DNA from: Astropecten irregularis
Lineage: Eukaryota; Echinodermata; Asteroidea; Paxillosida; Astropectinidae
Reading direction: 5' to 3'
DNA length: 64,000 nt
Assembly (NCBI GenBank): GCA_963971285.1
Contig: OZ020250.1
Span: 10,958,499-11,022,498 of the forward strand
The position numbers and the translations under genes were made by a program. Shown here in pieces: positions 22,607-31,334 of this stretch. The number at the start of each line of letters is the position of its first letter. Position 1 is the stretch's first letter. The notes beneath the pieces were generated by a model. The model saw only the letters and a list, made by a program, of their open reading frames with translations, was not told the origin of the DNA and ran no database searches.

Positions 22607-23908
22607 ATGGCTGAACATAGAGCTAAACTGATCCAAAGGGAGAAACTCCCCGGCGATGTTACCTCCGGATGTGAGCGTGACATGCCTGGTCAAGGAGGCA
22701 CCTCCGGCCCCGGAGGTTCCCTGGAGTTAAACTTAATGTCAATGAGAATTAAGGATCTTGAGAAAGAGATTCGTGCCCAAGAGGAGCACTTGAGAAAGAC
22801 AGCAAGCAGCATTGGGCCAATGCAAATGGGTAACTTTGTAGGAGACCAGCAAACGTCCGGTTATGTAACGGACCTTAAGGGGAAATTACCAACGGCTGAG
22901 ACAGCTAAGCCGAGTACCGGCAATAAGAGTAATGAGTATTTCGGAAGCCCATTAGAGCTGCCTAGTACTTTTACACCTGAAATTCCGAAGTCGGAAACAG
23001 GGAATTATTTCGGGCATCAAAATGAGGAGGTGCTGCAACTTTGCGGCCGCCCAAATATAACCCCAGATAGGTTTGACGGAAAGTCTTCATGGACAGACTA
23101 CCGTAAACATTTTGAGGCATGTGTTGTTGCTAATGGCTGGACCGAGGCCCAGGCCGCTGTGTTTTTAGCTGCAAGCCTAAAGGGGGCAGCGCTTAAAGTT
23201 TTGGGGCGTTGTAGCCAGGAGGACGGTCAGAGCACTCCTAAATATAAGGAAATTTTGAGACTTTTGGGGGCCCAGTACGGCCCAGGACAAATGGCAGAGA
23301 ACTACCTAATGGAACTGCGCATGCGCAGACAAGGACAAAATGAATCTCTGAGAGAAGTGGGGCAAGCGGTAATGGAACTGGTTGCCCTTGCATACCCGGA
23401 ATTTGATGAAAGTGGGAGGGACCGTTTGGCACGGGCCCATTTTGCGGATGCAATTGAGAAACAGTCAATCCGTGAAGGCATTTTCCGAGCTAGGCCCCAG
23501 ACGCTAGATGAAGCCATTAGGGCAGCGCTGGCCACGGAAAATTTTGAACGAATGGAGGCACAAAGGGAGGGGATGCCGAGAAGGGCAAAATTTTGCCGAG
23601 CAAGCGGCAGTAATGAAAACGAAACGGGTCGTCACACCCGAGAGACCAATAAATTTCAATATGAATCCCGATTTGGCAATGTTCCAAGGGAGTCACTCAT
23701 ACAGGCAGACATAATTTGCTTTAAGTGTGGAGGCAGAGGACACTTTGCTAGGAAGTGCCCCTCCCCCTCGGATAGCAGAATAAATAGGCCATCGGAAAAC
23801 GATTGGCGGTCGACCTCGATGGGGCCGGGAGGGAGGCCGCAGTTCCTCAGTGCGGGTCCAAGAGTCGAGGGAACTGGCCAAACAGTGGGAAACCAGATAC
23901 AGAACTAG
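22607..23908 (+). CDS. gag: Gag polyprotein of Ty3/gypsy element
   Basis: The 433-residue frame starts at ATG 22607 in a good context (ATAATGG); the frame is open further upstream but without ATG. Residues about 40-70 (LMSMRIKDLEKEIRAQEEHL) could form a coiled coil. A Retrotrans_gag-type domain follows at about 145-270 (DRFDGKSSWTDYRKHFEAC, then FLAASLKGAAL and LMELRMRRQGQNESL). A single CCHC knuckle (C-x2-C-x4-H-x4-C) at residues 371-384 would bind the RNA genome. Gag forms the virus-like particle. The frame overlaps pol, which is in the -1 frame; the GGGAAAC slip site is 13 nt before the gag stop codon. Confidence 0.9.
   Translation: MAEHRAKLIQREKLPGDVTSGCERDMPGQGGTSGPGGSLELNLMSMRIKDLEKEIRAQEEHLRKTASSIGPMQMGNFVGDQQTSGYVTDLKGKLPTAETAKPSTGNKSNEYFGSPLELPSTFTPEIPKSETGNYFGHQNEEVLQLCGRPNITPDRFDGKSSWTDYRKHFEACVVANGWTEAQAAVFLAASLKGAALKVLGRCSQEDGQSTPKYKEILRLLGAQYGPGQMAENYLMELRMRRQGQNESLREVGQAVMELVALAYPEFDESGRDRLARAHFADAIEKQSIREGIFRARPQTLDEAIRAALATENFERMEAQREGMPRRAKFCRASGSNENETGRHTRETNKFQYESRFGNVPRESLIQADIICFKCGGRGHFARKCPSPSDSRINRPSENDWRSTSMGPGGRPQFLSAGPRVEGTGQTVGNQIQN
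23887..23893 (+). promoter_or_regulatory. predicted -1 ribosomal frameshift site GGGAAAC
   Basis: The heptamer fits X XXY YYZ and sits exactly in the gag phase (GGA AAC read as Gly-Asn). A -1 slip enters the protease frame, which is open from before this point to 24969. GGGAAAC is an established retroviral slip sequence. I have not tested for a downstream pseudoknot or stem. Confidence 0.7.
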
Positions 23909-24969
23909 AAAGACCAAGAGAGGGTCTATATGTGCCTGGAATGATTGGCCAGGCTGAAGTTAAATTTCTGATTGACTCTGGGTCCACAGACACAATTATT
24001 TCAAAATCAGTTTATCTCAATCTTCCCATTGACAAACGCCCGCATCTTACAAATTCCTGTGTAGAGGTTAGACAGGCTGGCGGAGGCCTCATGAAAAATG
24101 TGTTGGGAACGGCAGAGGTAGATATTCAAATTGGCAAAACGATTGCACCAGTCCGTGCGATAATTGCTGAATTACCCATTCCTGCAATTTTAGGAATGGA
24201 TTTCCTCCTACCGACTGGAGGTACAGTAAATTTCTGCAGGTGCGAGCTGCACCTCAATGGTGAGAAAATTAGCTGTACAGATTTGTCGGGTTGTTCCTTT
24301 TGTTTTAGGGTTGTGGTGGAAGCCACAACAACCGTACCGCCAGGACACGAAGCTATAATCCCTGGTTATATTAAGGCAAATGGGGAGTGTTTGGCACCCT
24401 TAGGAATTATTGAACCAGTAGAGGGTGGGGGAGAACTTGAGAAGAAAGGTTTAGTGTTAGCCAGATCTTTGGTGAACACTAACCAAAGCACCGTTGGATT
24501 ACGAGTGCTCAATCCAAGTACAAACGAACGCGTTATTCATTTTGGGACCACTGCAGGGGTCCTGTCAGAAGTCAAAGAAAATGATGTTGATGGGATGGAG
24601 ACCTCCGAGGAGGTCTCTAATAATTTTATGCTGAATGAGGAGACGGAGGTGCCGGTGGACCTCCAGGAAGTGCCAACGCACCTCCAGGACCTCTTCAAGC
24701 AAAGCATACACAATTTGGACCCCAAGTATCATGCTCATGTCCAAAAACTTCTGTCTGATTTTGAGGGCGTGTTTTCAAAAGATGAAGTAGACATAGGCAG
24801 AACTAATCTAGTTGAACACCACATTGATACGGGAAATGCCCGCCCGATTAGGCAGAGGTTGAGTAAAGACAACCCGATTGTAACCAAGCAGAAATATCCC
24901 GGCAAGTTGAAAAACTTCTTGCAAGAGGCATTATTGAACCATCAGAAAGCCCTTGGGCCTCAAATGTAG
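23893..24969 (+). CDS. pol: Pol part 1: aspartic protease and linker
   Basis: Read in the -1 frame relative to gag, this begins after the slip site. The aspartic protease core has the active site FLIDSGSTDTIIS (GAC TCT GGG at 23974-23982) and the second conserved block AILGMDFL near 24185. A long linker of about 200 residues follows, with a conserved HHIDTG near 24820 that usually precedes RT by some 30 residues. The frame terminates at TAG 24967-24969. The RT frame is displaced by -1 and takes over before that, at about 24850-24890. This is either an inactivating 1-nt deletion or a sequence error. Confidence 0.85.
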   Translation, partial: PDTELERPREGLYVPGMIGQAEVKFLIDSGSTDTIISKSVYLNLPIDKRPHLTNSCVEVRQAGGGLMKNVLGTAEVDIQIGKTIAPVRAIIAELPIPAILGMDFLLPTGGTVNFCRCELHLNGEKISCTDLSGCSFCFRVVVEATTTVPPGHEAIIPGYIKANGECLAPLGIIEPVEGGGELEKKGLVLARSLVNTNQSTVGLRVLNPSTNERVIHFGTTAGVLSEVKENDVDGMETSEEVSNNFMLNEETEVPVDLQEVPTHLQDLFKQSIHNLDPKYHAHVQKLLSDFEGVFSKDEVDIGRTNLVEHHIDTGNARPIRQRLSKDNPIVTKQKYPGKLKNFLQEALLNHQKALGPQM

Positions 24970-26705
24970 TGCTTGTTACCAAGAAAGATGGAACTAAGCG
25001 TTTTTGCGTTGATTACCGGGGTCTTAACTCGGTTACCATAAAAGACGCCTATCCAGTCCCACGTATTGACGATACGTTGGACACCTTATCAGGAGCTCGG
25101 TGGTTTTCAACACTCGATCTCTCGTCAGGCTATTGGCAAGTAGAACTAGATGCCGAGGCTAGGCAAAAGACCGCATTTTCAGTGAGGGGTGGATTGTATA
25201 ACTGGAGGGTAATGCCCTTTGGGCTTTGCAATGCCCCCGCTACTTTTGAGCGATTAATGGAGAGAGTAGTTGCTGGTTTACAATGGCAAACTTTGCTGGT
25301 GTATCTTGACGATGTCATCGTATATGGTGGCACGGTTAGCGAAGAACTAGATCGCCTAAGAGAGGTATTCACCCGTTTACAGAAAGCTAATCTGAAATTG
25401 AAACCTTCTAAATGTTTCCTTTTCCAACAATCGGTCAAGTATCTAGGTCACGTGGTATCGGAAGGCGGCATAGCCACCGATCCAGACAAAGTCAGAGCCA
25501 TCAAAGATTGGCCGACTCCTACTGATGTAAAAGAGGTTAGAAGTTTCGTGGGGCTTGCCTCGTATTACAGGCGCTTTATCAGAAACTTTGCAGACATTGC
25601 CAGACCGTTGCATAGACTAACCGAGAAATCTCGAGATTTCTTGTGGGATGAAGAATGTGAGAGGTCTTTCGTGACCCTCAAAAATTGCTTGCAAACGGCT
25701 CCGATATTGGCTTACCCTATGGCTGAGGGACAGTATATCCTTGACACTGATGCAAGTGGTAGTGGAATTGGCGCAGTGCTGTCTCAAGTCCAAGATGGAA
25801 TTGAGAAGGTTGTTGCATACGCCAGTCGAACACTGTCGAAAGCGGAACGCAATTACTGCGTTACAAGACAGGAACTCCTCGCAGTAGTCTATTTCTTGCG
25901 ACATTTTAGACAGTATTTGTATGGGAGACAAATAATAATCCGTACGGATCATGCTTCCCTGCGTTGGCTATTAAACTTCCGGGATCCGGAGGGCCAGTTA
26001 GCCAGGTGGTTGCAAGTAATCGGAGAGTACGATTACACAATCATCCATAGACCAGGTCTAAAACATTCAAATGCTGACGGGTTGTCAAGATTTCCCTGTC
26101 GACAGTGCGGAAGAGCACTCGACGAAGAGGAAGGACAGCCCGGTCAAAAAGAAACCCAAAGCTCGGTCCGCCTGGTAACAGCGCGACCAGGGGAAACTAG
26201 CGAAAAGATGCGCGATGCCCAATTGAAGGATCCAACTATTGCTTGGGTGATTATGGTCAAAGAATCTGGGGTGAGCAGGCCGAGCTGGGAAGCTGTAGCG
26301 CAAAAATCAGTGGCCGCTAAAACCTACTGGTCCCGTTGGGAACAGCTGGAGATTAAAAGTGGGGTACTGTACATGAAATGGGTGTCAAGTAATGGTAAGG
26401 AAACACTGTGGAAAACAGTCTTGCCACAAACACTCCGTAACGAGGTGATTCATGAATTACATGGTGGAATGACCAGTGGACATCTGGGATTGAAAAGAAC
26501 CAATGCTAGGGTAAAGCAATTTTATTACTGGTCAGGATTGAGAGCCGATGTACGGTCGTGCATAAGAAAATGTGACAAGTGCGCGCGAAGGAAATCGCCC
26601 GCCCAAAAAGAACAAGGCACCAATGCAACACTTGGAGGTTGGGAACCCCATGGAAAGAGTGGCATTGGATGTACTCGGTCCACTCCCAGAAACAGAAATG
26701 GGTAA
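24890..26705 (+). CDS. pol: Pol part 2: reverse transcriptase, RNase H, integrase zinc domain
   Basis: The frame is open from before ATG 24969. RT motifs in order: KKDGTKRFCVDYRGLN, FSTLDLSSGYWQ (first Asp), MPFGLCNAPATF, and LLVYLDDVIVYG with the catalytic YLDD at 25302-25313. The RNase H domain starts at YILDTDASGSGIG (about 25735) and includes TDHASLRWLL and NADGLSRF. The integrase H2C2 zinc domain follows (HELHGGMTSGHLG then CDKCARRK at 26569-26592). The frame then leaves the conserved path at about 26600-26620 beside an A5 run; the integrase core continues in the +1 frame. Confidence 0.9.
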
Positions 26706-28260
26706 TCGATGGATACTTGTAATCGGAGACTATTTCACTAAGTGGATGGAAGCTTACCCACTTAAGGATGTAAAAGCCGAGACTGTTGCTAAAACACTTG
26801 TGACAGAGTTCATCTGCCGGTATGGTGTCCCAGCCGAAATCCATTCGGACCAGGGCAGAAATTTTGAGGCTGAAGTATTTGCACAGGTGTGTCGAATCTT
26901 GGGCATACATAAGACACGAACAACACCGTACAATCCCAAGTCAGATGGGTTAATCGAAAGATTTAATCGGACTTTGATCAATATGGTTTCCACCATGATA
27001 GACCCACAAAAACGACAAAAAGATTGGGACTTACAGTTGCCGTTTGCAACATTCGCATATCGCTCTACTCCTCAGGAAAGTACGGGCGAGACACCCAATA
27101 TGCTTATGTTAGGAAGAGAGACGCGAATGCCAATAGAATTAACCGCCGCAACAACTTTGCGCGACGTCAATGATGATGAGAGGAGTGATTATGCAGATGA
27201 AATGCGAAGCCGTATGCAAGAAGCGCACGAAAGAGCGCGCATTAACATGAAAATCAGCTCGCGGAGACAAAAGAAAGGGTATGACAGGAAATCCCATGGT
27301 GAGTCACTAAAACAAGGTGATTTTGTTTGGCTGTATAATCCCGCCAAAAAGAAGGGAATAAGCCCGAAACTAGAAAGCAAGTGGGAAGGTCCTTACCTTA
27401 TTTTGGAGAAACTGTCAGATGTTGTTTTCCAAATACAGAAAAACAAAAAGGGAAAGAAGAAAGTTGTGCATTACGATCGCCTTAAGCGATATGAAGGGGA
27501 AGCTTTAAAGGCTTGGAATACTGAGGAGCGGGTTGTAGCCCCTCCTTCCCCTATAATGGAACAGGTTGTAGCCTTTCCATCCCCAATGACGGAGCAGGTT
27601 GTAGCCTCTCCATCCCCAAATGACGAGTGGGTTGTAGCCCCTCCTTCCCCTATAATGGAACAGGTTGTAGCCTTTCCATCCCAAAATGACGAGTGGGTTG
27701 TAGCCCCTCCTTCCCCTATAATGGAACAGGTTGTAGCCTTTCCATCCCCAATGACGGAGCAGGTTGTAGCCTCTCCATCCCCAAATGACGAGTGGGTTGT
27801 AGCCCCTCCTTCCCCTATAATGGAACAGGTTGTAGCCTTTCCATCCCAAAATGACGAGTGGGTTGTAGCCCCTCCTTCCCCTATAATGGAACAGGTTGTA
27901 GCCTTTCCATCCCCAATGACGGAGCAGGTTGTAGCCTCTCCATCCCCAAATGACGAGTGGGTTGTAGCCCCTCCTTCCCCTATAATGGAACAGGTTGTAG
28001 CCTTTCCATCCCCAATGACGGAGCAGGTTGTAGCCTCTCCACCCCGAGATGATGAGCGGGTTGTAGCCCCTCCTTCTCCTATAATGGAACAGGTTGTAGC
28101 CTTTCCATCCCCTACGACGGAGCAGGTTGTAGCCCCTCCGTTCCCCAATGAGAGACAGATCGGGAACCTAAGCCGGGGAAGAGATAATTTGGCAGTGGGA
28201 CGCCCTGGTCGGAGGCAACCTCACAGAAACCGTAGATTGCCAGAGCGTTACAGGCACTAA
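26605..28260 (+). CDS. pol: Pol part 3: integrase core, GPY/F module, repetitive tail
   Basis: Open to TAA 28258-28260. The integrase core has ALDVLGPLPE (first Asp), IHSDQGRNFE (second Asp) and DGLIERFNRTL (Glu), all catalytic residues present. A C-terminal GPY/F-like module (LESKWEGPYLILEK near 27370) follows. From about 27520 to 28140 the protein is a repetitive Pro/Val-rich tail built of VVAPPSPIMEQ, VVAFPSPMTEQ and VVASPSPNDEW blocks. It ends in a basic RRQPHRNRRLPERYRH. No chromodomain was recognised. A 1-nt change relative to the RT frame separates it from part 2. Confidence 0.88.
   Translation, partial: KKNKAPMQHLEVGNPMERVALDVLGPLPETEMGNRWILVIGDYFTKWMEAYPLKDVKAETVAKTLVTEFICRYGVPAEIHSDQGRNFEAEVFAQVCRILGIHKTRTTPYNPKSDGLIERFNRTLINMVSTMIDPQKRQKDWDLQLPFATFAYRSTPQESTGETPNMLMLGRETRMPIELTAATTLRDVNDDERSDYADEMRSRMQEAHERARINMKISSRRQKKGYDRKSHGESLKQGDFVWLYNPAKKKGISPKLESKWEGPYLILEKLSDVVFQIQKNKKGKKKVVHYDRLKRYEGEALKAWNTEERVVAPPSPIMEQVVAFPSPMTEQVVASPSPNDEWVVAPPSPIMEQVVAFPSQNDEWVVAPPSPIMEQVVAFPSPMTEQVVASPSPNDEWVVAPPSPIMEQVVAFPSQNDEWVVAPPSPIMEQVVAFPSPMTEQVVASPSPNDEWVVAPPSPIMEQVVAFPSPMTEQVVASPPRDDERVVAPPSPIMEQVVAFPSPTTEQVVAPPFPNERQIGNLSRGRDNLAVGRPGRRQPHRNRRLPERYRH
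27525..28140 (+). repeat. in-frame tandem repeat in the pol C-terminus
   Basis: The units are built from 33-bp blocks each starting GTTGTAGCC, grouped as 99-bp (three-block) and 66-bp (two-block) units. Every length is a multiple of three, so the frame is kept. One unit has CCCAAAATGACGAG instead of CCCCAATGACGGAG. High identity between units indicates recent expansion. The reverse strand is also open, purely because of the repeat. Confidence 0.92.
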
Positions 28261-28339
28261 TTAAGAATGTGCCTTAAGAAAAAAAAATAGAATTAATTAA
28301 TTAATTGAAAATTTTGAATGATTATTGATTGATTCATTG

Positions 28340-28342
28340 CAG
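28340..28342 (+). promoter_or_regulatory. candidate 3' splice site before ORF3
   Basis: GATTGATTCATTGCAG followed by ATCAAAATG places a CAG acceptor 6 nt before the ORF3 start. A spliced subgenomic mRNA, as used for env in some Metaviridae, could express ORF3. No donor has been identified. Confidence 0.35.
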
Positions 28343-28348
28343 ATCAAA

Positions 28349-29173
28349 ATGCCACCTCCCATGCTTCGTGCCCCAGAAGATCTGGACCAGTCCAGACTTC
28401 TAAGATGCTCAAAGTGCCCGAAGGTGTTTATGCAAAGGAGGAGCTTCTGCAGACATATGCAGAATATCCATGGCCCTCCACAGGTGGTGCAATGCCAGAA
28501 ATGCCCCTTTTACACAAATAGGAGGGACAACCTGAAAAGGCACTACGCTCGAGTGCACTCAGGCCACATCATGAAGGATGCCCATGAATGGACTGCATCA
28601 GGGCCAACGACACAACGACCATTCCAGCCCCAATACCCGGCAACCATCCAGCGAGAGGCACCTGTTCTCACCCCCAACCATCTCGAGCCGGAACCAGCCA
28701 GTCCCGATCGTTCACGTGCTGTGGCGCCGCTGAGGTACGTCCCGGCTACGGGGGCTAACAACGTCCCACCAAAATCCCCACCTGCGGTGCTGGATGACAT
28801 GATGATCCCCATAGCGGAAGAGGTGACCCTGTCCCCTGCCGCCTCCATGTCGCTCCTTCAAGGCGAGCCAGCATCATCACCACCGCCCATGACGAGGGAT
28901 CCCCCTGCCCCACCGCCAGCCACAGCAAAGCCATCTGGAAAACCCCTCGCCTGGCTGCGTCAACTACGCTCCACATGTGCCACTGCCTCCGATGAGGACA
29001 GCGATGAGTCTTCAGAGTCAGAAGCCCCGATGAAGAAGGTCGCAGCACTTCTGCAGATCGCTATAGACGACGGCCTCACACGCGTGACAGAGACTGTTAC
29101 TAAATCACGATTTGTGCAGGGGGAGAAGGTATCCGAGTGGAGCCGGACCCGAGTTTACGAAGCCCCCAAATAA
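28349..29173 (+). CDS. ORF3: two-finger C2H2 zinc-finger protein inside the Ty3 element
   Basis: A 274-residue protein lies between pol and the 3' LTR, 88 nt after the pol stop, the place normally used for env or accessory genes. ATG 28349 has a good context (AAAATGC). Two C2H2 fingers, both C-x2-C-x12-H-x4-H, lie at residues 20-41 (CSKCPKVF..) and 49-70 (CQKCPFYT..). The second is of the type with Tyr/Asn-Arg-Arg before the helix. The rest is proline-rich, with an acidic-serine stretch DEDSDESSESE near 215-225 and no signal peptide or membrane segment, so it is not an Env. A nucleic-acid-binding role (nuclear import, targeting or regulation of the LTR) is inferred. It may be a captured host gene. 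Confidence 0.85.
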   Translation: MPPPMLRAPEDLDQSRLLRCSKCPKVFMQRRSFCRHMQNIHGPPQVVQCQKCPFYTNRRDNLKRHYARVHSGHIMKDAHEWTASGPTTQRPFQPQYPATIQREAPVLTPNHLEPEPASPDRSRAVAPLRYVPATGANNVPPKSPPAVLDDMMIPIAEEVTLSPAASMSLLQGEPASSPPPMTRDPPAPPPATAKPSGKPLAWLRQLRSTCATASDEDSDESSESEAPMKKVAALLQIAIDDGLTRVTETVTKSRFVQGEKVSEWSRTRVYEAPK

Positions 29174-29572
29174 AAATGTGGCTTAATTGTTTTGGAATGA
29201 AATGAAATGTGTTTTTGAAGTGCTTTTGAAATGTGTTTTTGAAATGTGCATGGTTAGGTCTGCATCCTTTGTAACAATTGATGGATGAATTGTATTGCAT
29301 TGTTTTTGCAGTAGGCCCACAGCTTGACTTGAGGAAAGTTGGAAAGGAAAATAAGAAGAAGAGAGATTTGTTGTATTCATAATGTTTCCATTATAAACAA
29401 TTTACTGCTTAAAGTTTCTGTAAGGCAAATAGGAAACTCTTGAATTATTATAAGTGGTGTTAGAAATGATTGTTGTTGCAATGGTAAAATTTTCATAGCT
29501 ATCTGCATGTGTAATTATTTATTTGTTTTTGACTTGACTGAACGGGGACCGTTCAGGCCTAGAGCGCGGCAA
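29174..29572 (+). other. non-coding stretch before the 3' LTR
   Basis: It contains short imperfect repeats of GTTTTTGAAATGTG at 29210-29250. No clear polypurine tract abuts the 3' LTR; the last bases are GAGCGCGGCAA. This is unusual for an otherwise well-preserved LTR element. Confidence 0.5.
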
Positions 29573-30515
29573 TGTAGCGAAAATAATACACTATGCAGAT
29601 ATACGGCGATTGACGCATGTGCAGTGCGTATGCTGCGCGTTACTAAGTCATTCACTTGCGCGTTGCGCGGGGCCATTGTGACGTCAGCTGGCGCCCAATC
29701 CGCAGTATTAGGCGCTTTGGGATTTAATCATTAAGCAAGAAGCACATAGGGGCGGGAATAGGCGCAGCGGGAAATTTAAGTTGCTAGGGGCGCGCGCTAC
29801 TAATCATTGTGCAGGGGCCGGGTTAATCGGGGATTCCTTTCTTTGGTTTTGGGCTAGTCGGGCGTGAAGAGAAACTGCTTTTCTGTTACTCGGTGAGTTT
29901 TTCATTGTTTACTTTGCAGAATCAGTTTAGTTGAGAATTATTTAGTTCGGGTAAATCAGCCCCAGCTTGTATATTGTGTTAGGGTCTCTATTATCGAAAC
30001 AAGTGATCATAAATAAGCTTTTTGGGGGTGTTTTCCCCACTGATTCAGAGGCTTTTAATTGTAAAGTTGATTAATTAATTGACAGGCACCTCCAGCGGAG
30101 GACGCTGTACCTCCGAGGAGGTCATTTGAGGTGAGGTACATGTACCTCCCCAATGTTTATGTACACCTTAGATTTGCCTTGTGTTTTTGTGGCTGAGGCT
30201 AGCTGGCTGGTTGTGGTTGTGGTTCAAATAAATGAACTGAAGTTCCAAGGTTACTGTTAATTTCACCTACTGTCTTTGTGAATTAATTTATCTGAGTCTG
30301 TAAAAGCTTCCACTTGCCAAGCGGGGATATATTTTCCCCAAACGAATTCACACCCCTGGGTTTTTGGTCAACCCACCGCTTGAATTTAAATTAAGGATTC
30401 CCCTCCCTCCCGAGTGTGCGGAGCCGCTCCCGCGCGCTCACCGGGCGGAACCCCCCCCCCCCCCCGTTCCAGTTCCATAAAATAAAATAAACATTGGACG
30501 GGAAAATTCGCCACA
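29573..30515 (+). repeat. 3' LTR of young Ty3/gypsy element (943 bp)
   Basis: Identical by eye to 21455-22399 apart from two fewer C in the homopolymer near 30450. Starts TGTAGCG and ends CGCCACA. The element spans 9.06 kb in all. Confidence 0.95.
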
Positions 30516-30818
30516 ATAGTATTAATTCAGATCAATGGTAGAGACCAAAGATTATACGCGCTCCATATGTAACTGTAGTGTATACTATTTTTTTAGCCTA
30601 TATCTCGAAAAAAACAAATTTGGGAAGATCCTATGTATCTCGAAAAAACAAATGTTGAAATATATAGGGGCCTACTTCACTTTTTCAAAATATATACTTG
30701 ATGGCACTACGTACAGGGCTTGATCGTAGTATACTTTTCGCCCTAGTTTATCAGAAAAGAAAGTTTTCAACCAATCACGACGTACCACTATTAATCGCTA
30801 TATCTCCAGAGAGGCCGC

Positions 30819-30937
30819 TAGTCTTGGTTCCAAGACCTTCGTTGTTGCTTCCTGCGGCCCATAGGGCGCCCCCGCGCGGTGGATATGGGAGAACTCTGTC
30901 AGAGAAAGCAACAACGAAGGTCTTGGAACCAAGACTA
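30819..30937. mobile_element. 119-bp foldback element with 9-bp target duplication
   Basis: The 32-bp terminal inverted repeats are exact: the left begins TAGTCTTGGTTCCAAGACC and the right is its inverse. The flanks AGAGGCCGC at 30810-30818 and 30938-30946 are an exact 9-bp duplication. The ends match in style those of the 763-bp element at 44830-45592. No coding sequence. Confidence 0.9.
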
Positions 30938-31334
30938 AGAGGCCGCCATCTCAGATCTTTGGATTTATCAACCGTGCTATTTTTAGAACAGTGTGTGCAC
31001 ATGAAACACGTGTAAACTGATTAGCTTCGCTGAGTTAGCTACGAAACTACGATGTTACTACTTTGGAGTTTTATTTGGTGTACACTGTACAGTCAAACCG
31101 GATTTCAAAATGATGGCAGTATGCAAAGATAACAATAAGGTGAGATTTATAGAATTAAAAGAAAAGGCTCAGGAGTAGCTAGCTAGGCCTAACTAACGTT
31201 AGGCCTAACTGTTACCGTGACTGTTGCCCTAGGCCTAACTTTTGTTTGTAGGCCTAGGCTCTACTTGTGGGGACTGTGATAATTAACGTTAGTTAGGCCT
31301 TTTAGGGATCTCAAAAACACATTGATTGATTATT

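Noticed and set aside
27471-28148. 225-codon minus-strand ORF (Gly/Ala/Thr-rich repeat protein)
   Set aside because: It is the antisense of the in-frame repeat at the pol C-terminus. Repeat units of a length divisible by three keep several frames open.
28349-29173. Envelope gene of the Ty3 element
   Set aside because: No signal peptide, transmembrane segment or cleavage site. The protein has C2H2 fingers and a Pro-rich body.
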